A DNA stretch of 64,000 nt from Afifellaceae bacterium. Its GTDB lineage: Bacteria; Pseudomonadota; Alphaproteobacteria; Rhizobiales; Afifellaceae. Shown here piece by piece: positions 45,150-52,827 of the stretch. The notes below the pieces were generated by a model. It was not told the origin of the DNA and ran no database searches. It saw nothing but the letters and a program-made list of their open reading frames with translations. The stretch's first letter is position 1. Each line of letters starts with the position of its first letter. The translations under genes and the position numbers were made by a program. Location of the stretch: contig JANQKG010000007.1 in NCBI GenBank assembly GCA_028281235.1, positions 231,420 through 295,419 of the forward strand, read 5' to 3'.

Positions 45150-45973
45150 TGCCGGCAGACGCCGCTGATGTCAGCATTGTGTTGCGACCCGATGGCGCGC
45201 AGATCGCTTGCAAAGCGCTCGGGCGCGCCGAAGCGCCGTGGGTCATCTTGTCGAACTCGCTGGCAACCACGCACGACATGTGGGCGCCGCAGATCGCGGC
45301 GCTGGCGGATCGGTTCGGCATCGTTTGCTACGATACGCGCGGTCATGGCTCCAGCACTGTCGGCTCCGCAGCGCCGGGACTGGATGTTCTGGCGGCAGAT
45401 GTGATCGCAGTGCTGGACCATTATGGCATCGCGCGCGCCAATGTGGCGGGCCTGTCGCTGGGCGGAATGACCGCCCTAGAGACCGCCCTGTCGTCACCGG
45501 AACGCGTGCAATCGGTGATCTGCGCCGATGCCAGAGCCGATGCGCCCGACGCCTATCGCGCGCTGTGGGACGGCAATCTGGCGATCATGGAGGAGCACGG
45601 TATGGCCGCGCTGGTCGCGCCGACGCTGGAGCGCTGGCTGACACCGGAATTCCGATCCGATCCGGCAAACGAACCCGCGCTGAAGCAGATCGCCGGCATG
45701 GTAGGCGCCATGCCGGAACCCGGTTACCGCTACGCAGCGCGCTGCTTGCAATCGTTGAACCTGCTGCCGCGGCTGCGCGACATCGCCGTTCCGGTGCTGT
45801 ACCTCGTCGGCAGTGAGGACCCGGCCGCCCCGCCGCATGTCATGGCCGAAATGGACGAACGCACGCCAAATTCGACCTGCGTGACCATCCCCCGCGCCGC
45901 CCATCTATCGAACATTGAGCAACCCGACATATTCAACGCCGCGATGTCGGTCTGGCTCGGCATGCACGGCTGA
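45149..45973 (+). CDS. Alpha/beta hydrolase, PcaD/RutD-like
   Basis: An alpha/beta hydrolase of 274 residues. Nucleophile Ser103 lies in GLSLGGMT, the acid Asp in LVGSEDPAAPP and the His in AAHLSNIEQP, all typical of 3-oxoadipate enol-lactonases and the related aminoacrylate hydrolase RutD. The oxyanion region is ILSNSLATTHDMW rather than the more common HGxG. The ATG overlaps the monooxygenase stop, so the two act in sequence. Substrate is unknown. Confidence 0.87.
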   Translation: MPADAADVSIVLRPDGAQIACKALGRAEAPWVILSNSLATTHDMWAPQIAALADRFGIVCYDTRGHGSSTVGSAAPGLDVLAADVIAVLDHYGIARANVAGLSLGGMTALETALSSPERVQSVICADARADAPDAYRALWDGNLAIMEEHGMAALVAPTLERWLTPEFRSDPANEPALKQIAGMVGAMPEPGYRYAARCLQSLNLLPRLRDIAVPVLYLVGSEDPAAPPHVMAEMDERTPNSTCVTIPRAAHLSNIEQPDIFNAAMSVWLGMHG

Positions 45974-46048
45974 CGTTATCGAAAGATCGCGAGAGCTCAC
46001 GCTGAGTTTTGGCAGCATGTATACCGTGAGCCGGTCGTGCATCATGCC

Positions 46049-46069
46049 ATCTTCAGCATAGCTGAAGAT
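46049..46069. terminator. Hairpin between convergent genes
   Basis: ATCTTCAGC and GCTGAAGAT form a perfect 9-bp stem with an ATA loop in the 124-base gap between two convergent genes. It could stop transcription from both sides, although neither side has a clear T run. Confidence 0.5.
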
Positions 46070-46097
46070 CATACGGGCTTGCGGGTGCGGTCGCGGA

Positions 46098-47516
46098 TCA
46101 GCCGCTCACAGCGTCTCCGATCACCCTGTTGAAGAGAGCAGACATGGCATCCAGCTTCTCTTCGCCCAGATAGGCGTAGCGATTGATCTCAATATTGTTA
46201 TTTGATGCGACCATGATGGCCTCACAGCGCTCTACAACATCGTCGCATGGCCCGTAGCTGTGCAGTATCGCGATCGCCGCGCTGTCCCCAAACTCTTGAT
46301 AAGCGGAGCGCATCCGCTCCGCCGAGATTCCATGGGGATGCCCAGGCTCGGGATAGGCGAGCGGCGCAGATGAGTGTCCGCCGGATGCCTGCCCCATGAA
46401 CCGCAGTCGAAAATAGTCAGCCGCACTCTCTTCCGACACGTCGAACTCGCGAACAACGCTCTCCACATAATTGGCACCGATCATCGGCCAGTGCATGGTG
46501 TAGAACTTGATAGCAAGTTCGTCGGCGTGCCTGCGCAAAGCCTTTGGTTCAAACCCCGACAACGTGTTCCATGGCGGCGGGAAACCCTGCAAAAGCACGG
46601 CCTTCGATCCACGGCTCGCATCGTCAACGCATTCGCGCAAGAAGGCAGCGAAACGCCGAACGAGATGCTCCCTCAGTCGACAATGGTCATCAATAGCGGG
46701 AAAGCGCCTTCGAAGGTCGTGGCATGCCTCCGTAACCGAGACCTCTCGATATTGGTCAAGGTCGCCTTTCGTCTTCAAAAGATTGAGTGCATCGGTGAAG
46801 CCTTGAGCGAGCTGTGAGAGTTCGAGCCCGATCTCCTCCGCATAGGGTGCGACCTGAGGATTGTAGTCGGCGAACAACGACATGAAATGGTAGGGCGGGT
46901 ATTCCGGCCAATCGAAGCGGAACCCGTCGCATTCCGGATAGTTTTGACAGAGATCCCCGATCAGCGCGCGCATATATGACCGGACGCCATGCGAAGCCAG
47001 CGTCGTGTTGCGATCAACTCGCGAGGGAACGGGCGAGCCGTCGGGAAGCAACGGCTCGTCGCCGTCTGCAGGCCTGCCGACTTGAACGCGGAGTGCCGGC
47101 GGCATCGCAGCCATGACCTGAAGATACGTTTTCAAGCCCCTGTCGCCGGCGCGGCGAAGGAACGTTCGAACCAGCGGCCCGTCCGATTCCGTCAGCTCGG
47201 TGGGAACTTCCGGCGCGTATTGGCCACCGGCATAAAGCGCACGGTCCGGCACAAAACTCGGCGCCGCCACCATATGGACTTCCTGCCGCCCCCAAAGCGG
47301 GCGCTCCAATAAACGCTTGCTGCCCGCCCCTGCATCGGGTGGCGGTTCCCGAAAACCCAGGGCGGGAGGCGCCGGTGCGGCGACATAGGGTGACGTCGTG
47401 ACAGACGTTGCGCCCAGCCGATCGACCACATTGGTGAGAACAGCCTCGATACCTTCGCTCTGAAAGTATTCCGGCATCACCGTCACGCCAACGCGCTTAT
47501 ATTGCTGTCGCGCCAT
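46098..47516 (-). CDS. Uncharacterised protein, possibly a TIM-barrel glycosidase-like fold
   Basis: I do not recognise this 472-residue protein. It has no signal peptide or membrane segment. The pattern of strands and acidic residues, notably VGVTVMPEYFQSEG at the start, LKTYLQVMAAMPP near residue 130 and CDGFRFDWPEYPPYHF near residue 195, resembles glycosidase-like TIM barrels, where Asp/Glu in such FDWPE segments are often catalytic. This is a fold guess only. It lies on the minus strand beside a GntR regulator, and its promoter carries a 13-bp palindrome identical to one before the transporter operon at 49.7 kb. It is therefore likely an enzyme acting on the same compound. Confidence 0.75.
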   Translation of the reverse strand: MARQQYKRVGVTVMPEYFQSEGIEAVLTNVVDRLGATSVTTSPYVAAPAPPALGFREPPPDAGAGSKRLLERPLWGRQEVHMVAAPSFVPDRALYAGGQYAPEVPTELTESDGPLVRTFLRRAGDRGLKTYLQVMAAMPPALRVQVGRPADGDEPLLPDGSPVPSRVDRNTTLASHGVRSYMRALIGDLCQNYPECDGFRFDWPEYPPYHFMSLFADYNPQVAPYAEEIGLELSQLAQGFTDALNLLKTKGDLDQYREVSVTEACHDLRRRFPAIDDHCRLREHLVRRFAAFLRECVDDASRGSKAVLLQGFPPPWNTLSGFEPKALRRHADELAIKFYTMHWPMIGANYVESVVREFDVSEESAADYFRLRFMGQASGGHSSAPLAYPEPGHPHGISAERMRSAYQEFGDSAAIAILHSYGPCDDVVERCEAIMVASNNNIEINRYAYLGEEKLDAMSALFNRVIGDAVSG

Positions 47517-47576
47517 CCCCTGGAGCCTGCCCGTTCTGGTTAGCTTCCAGTTGTAACGTGCGCGATGATCAATCGC

Positions 47577-47589
47577 AATACCGGTATAC
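47577..47589. promoter_or_regulatory. GntR-module operator, site 1
   Basis: AATACCGGTATAC, containing the perfect palindrome ATACCGGTAT (47578-47587), lies 61 bases upstream of the 472-residue protein's start. It is the exact reverse complement of site 3 at 49589-49601. The remaining 47517-47687 gap shows no gene. Confidence 0.65.
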
Positions 47590-47687
47590 GGGTTAAAGGC
47601 AAGAGAGGCTGGACCTGCAAACGGATTGACCGCCCAGGCGGTTAGATCGCGCTTATACGAAGCGGCGACGAACCGGGAGATGCAAGG

Positions 47688-48419
47688 TCACGCGGCATTC
47701 GAAGCTGAGAAAAGCTGCGGATCTTCCTTGAGTGTGCGCGCAAATGCCCGCTCGTTCGTCTCCATATGATGATGCATCGCTTGGAAGCTGCCTTCCGCAT
47801 CGCCTGCCTCAATGGCATCGACGATCTTGCGATGCTGACGTAGCGCGTTCTGCAGGGAGTTCTCCCGGTTTCGGCTGAGCGTGTGCAACCTGTCGGCCTC
47901 CGTTCGGGCCTGGCGCAGTGTTTGCCAAACCAACGCGCCGCCGGCACATGTCGCAATGGTTTTGTGAAACGCTGCGTCGATCTTGTAGGCCTTGTCGACC
48001 GTCCCCGCCTTCAGCGCGCTGTGCTGCTCCTTCAGCACCGATCGCAGATCGGCCACGAGGCGATCCCGATCGCGGGCGCTAGCGCATTCGCGTGCCAAAT
48101 GCGGTTCCAGGAGCCGCCGGATGAGCAGCGCGTCTTTGAGGCGGGCCGCGTCGATCTTCGAAACATATGTGCCGCGGCTCGAAAACGCGACGAGCAGATT
48201 CTCTCCGACGAGTTGCTTGATCACCTGTCGAGCGGGCGTGCGGCTGACACCTGAAGCAAGCGCCAGCTCCGATTCGCTGATCGCGTCGCCCGGCTTCAGT
48301 TGCAATGTGAGGATCTTGGCGCGCAGCTCCGAATAGAGCTGCGGAACAATAGGCTGCGCTGAGTCCAGGTTGAACGACCCGAACTCCGTCGGGATGTGAT
48401 CAGCTGGATGCCTCGGCAC
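47688..48419 (-). CDS. GntR family transcriptional regulator (FCD domain)
   Basis: A GntR regulator of 243 residues with winged helix at about residues 25-90 (LYSELRAKILTLQLKPGDAISESELALASGVSRTPARQ) and an FCD-type helical ligand domain. It sits centrally in the 46-54 kb module. Three related palindromic sites in front of the flanking transcription units, including one upstream of its own gene, make it the likely common regulator. Confidence 0.9.
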   Translation of the reverse strand: MPRHPADHIPTEFGSFNLDSAQPIVPQLYSELRAKILTLQLKPGDAISESELALASGVSRTPARQVIKQLVGENLLVAFSSRGTYVSKIDAARLKDALLIRRLLEPHLARECASARDRDRLVADLRSVLKEQHSALKAGTVDKAYKIDAAFHKTIATCAGGALVWQTLRQARTEADRLHTLSRNRENSLQNALRQHRKIVDAIEAGDAEGSFQAMHHHMETNERAFARTLKEDPQLFSASNAA

Positions 48420-48552
48420 AATTCCTCCTGGACCAAAAACTTACAGAGCAGCAGATCGGAAACGATTGGCCGCCCTGGGCGCCGCACGAATCTTCCATCA
48501 TACGCTACCGGTCGCCGCTCCATCGTTACAATAACCAATTGACATAAACCAA

Positions 48553-48565
48553 CATACCGGAATAC
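48553..48565. promoter_or_regulatory. GntR-module operator, site 2 (variant)
   Basis: CATACCGGAATAC, whose reverse complement GTATTCCGGTATG matches the other two sites except at two positions. It lies in the divergent gap between GntR and the SDR gene, nine bases after a TTGACA hexamer (48539-48544). The rest of the 306-base gap (48420-48725) shows no further gene or structure. Confidence 0.55.
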
Positions 48566-48725
48566 CGACACGTCGGATCGGAGCCTTTGCGTTCAAAGCT
48601 CACGAACGCTTGGCTGCTCGGGGCCGCTCCGGGCCAGCCGCGCCCGGCAGGTGCATCCGAAGCGGCCGTTCGCCCGGATCGCGCTGCCGTTTGAGTTCAT
48701 CAAAAGACCGTCGAGGTGCCATCAC

Positions 48726-49499
48726 GTGCCCCATGGAAAAGTTGCTCTCATAACGGGCGGCGCCAGCGGATTGGGGCGCATCGTCGCGACGCGGCTTTGT
48801 GAAAAGGGCTTTCGTGTGGCCGCGACCGTTCGCTCCGAGGTCGACCCGGCGCCACATCCCGATCTGCGATACTTCACAGCCGAGATGAACGACATCGCGC
48901 GCCTCCCGCAGGTCGTCGACGACGTCGCCAGCGCTTTTGGCCGAATCGACGTTCTGATCTGCAACGCCGCAACACAGGGATTTGCCGATGTCCGATCGAT
49001 TACGCTCGACGACTGGCAGGATACGTTAACAGTCAATCTCACCGCACCGTTCGCCCTGGCGCAGGCTGCCGTGCCGCACCTTGCCAAGACAAAAGGGCTG
49101 ATCGTTCTGGTCTCGTCGGTTCATGGCGTGCTCGCGGCACCCTCCCGCACGATGTACGCCGTTACCAAAGCCGGCCTGATCGCAATGGCCAGGAACCTGG
49201 CTGCCGACCTGTCGCAAGACAATATCCGGGCCATTTCACTGATCCTCGGCCCCTTTGCCTCCCCTGCCCTGACTGAAGGCACGACGAGGTTCTTCCCCGA
49301 CGACACGCCCGAAGCCGCACGCGACAAGTTTGCCGCGTCGCAGCCGCTTGGGCGCGTCGGCTCCGGCGAGGAACTCGCCGACATCATCAATTTTCTCACC
49401 ACCGATGCGGCGGGCTTCATCACCGGGACGTCGATCGCCGTCGATGGCGGGCAATCGTCGCGCCTGCTTGTGCCCCAACTTGGCCGCAGCACCGGCTGA
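48726..49499 (+). CDS. Short-chain dehydrogenase/reductase
   Basis: A classical SDR of about 257 residues. The cofactor motif is TGGASGLG (about residues 10-17), followed by NAA near residue 82, the catalytic Ser in VLVSSVHG and YAVTK. The GTG at 48726 gives the usual short N-terminus and has a GAGG site nine bases upstream; the frame extends to 48651 with atypical residues. It is divergent from GntR and upstream of the transporter operon, so it probably oxidises or reduces the imported compound or its product. Confidence 0.88.
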   Translation: MPHGKVALITGGASGLGRIVATRLCEKGFRVAATVRSEVDPAPHPDLRYFTAEMNDIARLPQVVDDVASAFGRIDVLICNAATQGFADVRSITLDDWQDTLTVNLTAPFALAQAAVPHLAKTKGLIVLVSSVHGVLAAPSRTMYAVTKAGLIAMARNLAADLSQDNIRAISLILGPFASPALTEGTTRFFPDDTPEAARDKFAASQPLGRVGSGEELADIINFLTTDAAGFITGTSIAVDGGQSSRLLVPQLGRSTG

Positions 49500-49588
49500 T
49501 CGCTTAACCTCACCGCCCTCCCAGACGCCCTGTGTGTCAATGGTGACTTGCCCAACAAGTCGCCCCAAAAAAGAGCGAATCATAAACA

Positions 49589-49601
49589 GTATACCGGTAT
49601 T
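49589..49601. promoter_or_regulatory. GntR-module operator, site 3
   Basis: GTATACCGGTATT with the perfect palindrome ATACCGGTAT (49591-49600), 94 bases upstream of the binding-protein start. It is identical, in opposite orientation, to site 1. Confidence 0.65.
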
Positions 49602-49695
49602 CACATTCGAACATCACTGTGCTATTCGGTGAGGCAACTCCGGGTGAGGAGCGTCTGAAACGACCTGTTCAAAGGGTAATAGGGAGGGATCAGGA

Positions 49696-50973
49696 ATGAC
49701 GAAGGCAGCCAAGTATCTGACTGGGACAGTCGTGGCTGGCGCCATGGCGGCCGCGCTGCCGTTTGCGACTGCAAGCGCCCAGGAAATCAACGTCATGCTT
49801 GGAGGCCATCCGTTCAAGGATGTCATTCAGGAGAATATCCAGGAATTCACCGACGCCAGTGGCATCAAGGTCAACTTCACCGTCGTTGGATATGACGTCC
49901 TCTCAGAGCGTTCCGTGCTCGAAATGACGGCGAGCACGGGCTCGTTCGATGTCATCGCAGACGTCATCGAGTGGGTGCCCGGATACGCCGCAAGCGGTCT
50001 GGTGCATGACATCGGTGAGCTTGACGCCAAATATGGCGGCAAGATCAATTTCGACGGAATGATCCAGGCCGCCCTCAATGCCCACAAGTTCGACGGCAAG
50101 CAATTCTCCATGCCCATCAATGCGGGCACGCGGATGTTCTTCTACCGCCAGGACCTCCTGGATGCCGCCGGATTGGAGCCGCCCGAAACCTGGGAGGAGC
50201 TGCGCGCAGCCGCCAATGCGCTGAACTCGGCCGATCAAGCGGGCATGTCGATGTCGGCTGCTTCGGGCGCGTGGAACGTTCTCAACTGGGTGCCGTATCT
50301 CTTCGCGGCAGGCGGTGACGTGTGGGATGAAGACAAGAAGATCACCGTCAACAGTGACGAAGGTGTTGCGGCGCTGGAGTTCTGGGTCGATCTCATCCTG
50401 AACGACAAGGTCACGCCCGAAGGCGTTGCAAGCTACAACATCGACCAGAACCGCGCCGGCATGATCGACGGTCGGATCGCCATGGCCACCTTTGAGTCCG
50501 TGGCGGCGCTGGCACTTGGAAATCCGGACGTGAATCCACACGCCGCCAACATGGGCTACTGCCGCTTCCCGCTCCGCTCAAAGGATACGCCCGCGACCGC
50601 AACTGCCATTCTCGGCGGCTGGGGGCTCGTTATCCCGCGCAACACGGCCAATGAGGAGGCCGCCTATGAGTTCCTTGCTTGGGCGACCAACGAGACCAAC
50701 GACCTTCGTTTGGCGAAGCATGTCGGGCAAGGCGCCTACACGGCCTCCCTCCAGGACCCCGAAGTCGTCGAGAAGTTCCCCGCACTTCCGCAAGTCCTTG
50801 ACGTGCTCAACAACGCCAAGCTTCTGTTCCCGATCCCGGAAGGCAATGAGCTGAGCTTTGCGCTGAGCACCGCCATCTCCGAGGCGGTCACAGGTTCCAA
50901 GACCGCCAGAGAGGCGCTTGACGACGCGGCCGCCGAGATGATGAAGATCATGGAGGATGCTGGCTACTACTAA
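49696..50973 (+). CDS. Sugar-type ABC transporter substrate-binding protein (family 1)
   Basis: A periplasmic SBP_bac_1 protein of 425 residues with a signal peptide cleaved after ASA before QEINV. Segments FDVIADVIEWVPGYAASG and PINAGTRMFFYRQDLLDAAGLEPPETWEEL are characteristic. It begins an operon with two CUT1 permeases and a reductase. The ligand may be a sugar or, given the sulfolactaldehyde-reductase-like gene downstream, a sugar sulfonate; the latter is speculation. Confidence 0.9.
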   Translation: MTKAAKYLTGTVVAGAMAAALPFATASAQEINVMLGGHPFKDVIQENIQEFTDASGIKVNFTVVGYDVLSERSVLEMTASTGSFDVIADVIEWVPGYAASGLVHDIGELDAKYGGKINFDGMIQAALNAHKFDGKQFSMPINAGTRMFFYRQDLLDAAGLEPPETWEELRAAANALNSADQAGMSMSAASGAWNVLNWVPYLFAAGGDVWDEDKKITVNSDEGVAALEFWVDLILNDKVTPEGVASYNIDQNRAGMIDGRIAMATFESVAALALGNPDVNPHAANMGYCRFPLRSKDTPATATAILGGWGLVIPRNTANEEAAYEFLAWATNETNDLRLAKHVGQGAYTASLQDPEVVEKFPALPQVLDVLNNAKLLFPIPEGNELSFALSTAISEAVTGSKTAREALDDAAAEMMKIMEDAGYY

Positions 50974-51005
50974 GCCGGCACGCGGAACGTCGTTTAACAA
51001 GCAGC

Positions 51006-51029
51006 TTGGCCGGGCTCCTGCCCGGCCAA
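51006..51029 (+). other. Intercistronic stem-loop after binding-protein gene
   Basis: TTGGCCGGGC (51006-51015) and GCCCGGCCAA (51020-51029) form a perfect 10-bp stem with a TCCT loop between the binding-protein and permease genes. No T run follows on the coding strand. Confidence 0.8.
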
Positions 51030-51060
51030 AAACATCCGGCGACTGAATCAGACGATTTCG

Positions 51061-51960
51061 ATGATCGCCCTCAAGGCATACTTTCAAAGAAACTACTTTG
51101 GAATCCTGCTCCTTCTGCCGGCGGTCTTCTTCATTGTTGTCGTCTACGTCTATCCGATCATCAACTCGCTTCAACTGAGCTTCTACGATTTCAGTCCGCT
51201 CAAGCCCCATCAGGGTCGGCGCTGGGTCGGTTTCGACAACTTCATCGATATCTTCACGACAAAGTCCTACTGGGCCGCGCTTTGGCTGACGTTCAAGTTT
51301 CTCCTGATCACGATCACTACACAGATGGTCGTGGGGATATCCATCGCCGTGATGCTCAATTCCGATTACGTGCGCTCCACCTATGGCGTCACGCTGATCC
51401 GCTCCATCATCATCATGCCGTTGATGGCGTCTCCGATCGTCGTCGGACTGATCTGGGGATTCCTGCTCGATACCGATCTTGGTTTCGTCAACCAGGTTCT
51501 TGAGGTCGTCGGTCTCGGGCCGGTCAACTGGCTCAACACGCCGACGCTCGCGCTGATCTCCATATCGATCGCCTCGATCTGGCAGTGGACGCCGCTCGTC
51601 GTGCTGCTCACCCTTGCCGGATTGGAGGCCCTACCCAAGGATCCCTTCGACGCTGCACGGGTCGATGGCGCTTCTGAATCGCAGCTCTTCTGGCAGCTGA
51701 TGCTGCCGATGCTGAAGCCCGTCATCCTCGTTACGCTGTTGACCAACACGATCGATGCCTATCGCGTATTCGGGCTCATCCTCGTCATGACGGGGGGCGG
51801 CCCGGGCGTTGCAACCAACGTCGTTTCGATGGAGGTCTATCGGACCGGGTTCAAGTTCTGGCGCATGGGCGACGCTTCAGCCCAATCGTTCCTCACCTTC
51901 CTTGTGATCTTCGCCGTCGCGCTGATCTACATGCGCGCGCTGCGCACCAAACAACATTGA
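51061..51960 (+). CDS. Sugar ABC transporter permease, MalF/UgpA type
   Basis: A CUT1 permease of 299 residues with six helices. The N-terminal helix is FGILLLLPAVFFIVVVYVYPI and the EAA loop is KDPFDAARVDGASESQLFWQLMLP. It lies after the intercistronic hairpin. Together with the next gene it forms the pore for the binding protein above. Confidence 0.9.
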   Translation: MIALKAYFQRNYFGILLLLPAVFFIVVVYVYPIINSLQLSFYDFSPLKPHQGRRWVGFDNFIDIFTTKSYWAALWLTFKFLLITITTQMVVGISIAVMLNSDYVRSTYGVTLIRSIIIMPLMASPIVVGLIWGFLLDTDLGFVNQVLEVVGLGPVNWLNTPTLALISISIASIWQWTPLVVLLTLAGLEALPKDPFDAARVDGASESQLFWQLMLPMLKPVILVTLLTNTIDAYRVFGLILVMTGGGPGVATNVVSMEVYRTGFKFWRMGDASAQSFLTFLVIFAVALIYMRALRTKQH

Positions 51961-51970
51961 GGCGGTGGTG

Positions 51971-52783
51971 ATGGCGATTTGGAAGAAGATCATCATTCAC
52001 GCCGCGATGATTGCGGTCATCATCTTCACGTTGATGCCGATCGTGGTGATGTTCAACATTTCGCTGAAGCCGCTCCCGGAGATTCTGGCAAAGCCGACGC
52101 GGTGGATCTTCACGCCCACCTTCGAGAATTACCGCGAAGTCTTCCTGCTCGGGCCCTATTCAAGATTCCTCCTGAATTCCATCATCATCGGCGTATTGAG
52201 CACCATCGTTTCGGTGGCGCTCGGCACGATGGCGGCTTACGCCGTCGCCAGATACCAATTGGCAGGAAACTTCACGGCCATGTCCGTGTTCGTCATTCGC
52301 ATGGTCCCGCCCATCGCGGTGATGACGCCGCTGTTCCTGTTCATCCGAACCATAGGCGTAGGCGACACCTATTTCGGTCTCGTCTTTCTTCACGCGGCTT
52401 TCAACATGCCGTTCGTCCTGTGGCTGATGCTGGGCTTCTTCCGCGACCTGCCTAAGGAAATCGAAGAGGCCGCCCACATCGATGGCTGCAATCAGTGGCA
52501 GGTTTTCTACATGGTCGCGCTTCCGCTTGCGAAAGGCGGCGTGGTCGCCGCCGCGATCTTCTGCCTCCTCTCGTCGTGGAACGAGTTTCCCTTTGCCTTC
52601 ATCGCGACCGGGTCGCAGACGCGGACGCTCACCGTCGCAGCGCTCGACTTTAAGACCGACGAAGGCATTCATTTCGGCAATGTGATGGCGTTCGGCACCG
52701 TGGCGATGCTGCCGGTCATGATAGCCGCGCTGGTGTTTCAGCGGCGGCTCGTCAATGCGCTGACCGGCGCCGTGAAAGGCTAG
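51971..52783 (+). CDS. Sugar ABC transporter permease, MalG/UgpE type
   Basis: The second CUT1 permease, about 270 residues, EAA loop KEIEEAAHIDGCNQWQVFYMVALP. I chose the ATG at 51971; two GTG codons just upstream are alternatives. No ATPase gene follows, the same situation as at 26.0 kb, so a shared ATPase from elsewhere is needed. Confidence 0.9.
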   Translation: MAIWKKIIIHAAMIAVIIFTLMPIVVMFNISLKPLPEILAKPTRWIFTPTFENYREVFLLGPYSRFLLNSIIIGVLSTIVSVALGTMAAYAVARYQLAGNFTAMSVFVIRMVPPIAVMTPLFLFIRTIGVGDTYFGLVFLHAAFNMPFVLWLMLGFFRDLPKEIEEAAHIDGCNQWQVFYMVALPLAKGGVVAAAIFCLLSSWNEFPFAFIATGSQTRTLTVAALDFKTDEGIHFGNVMAFGTVAMLPVMIAALVFQRRLVNALTGAVKG

Positions 52784-52827
52784 CGTGTGATTGAGGCGCC
52801 GCCCCAACAGCAAGAAGGGAGGACAGT

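Noticed and set aside
46018..46025. GTATACCG resembling the GntR-module sites
   Set aside because: Only the left half matches; it lies between convergent genes, not in a promoter.
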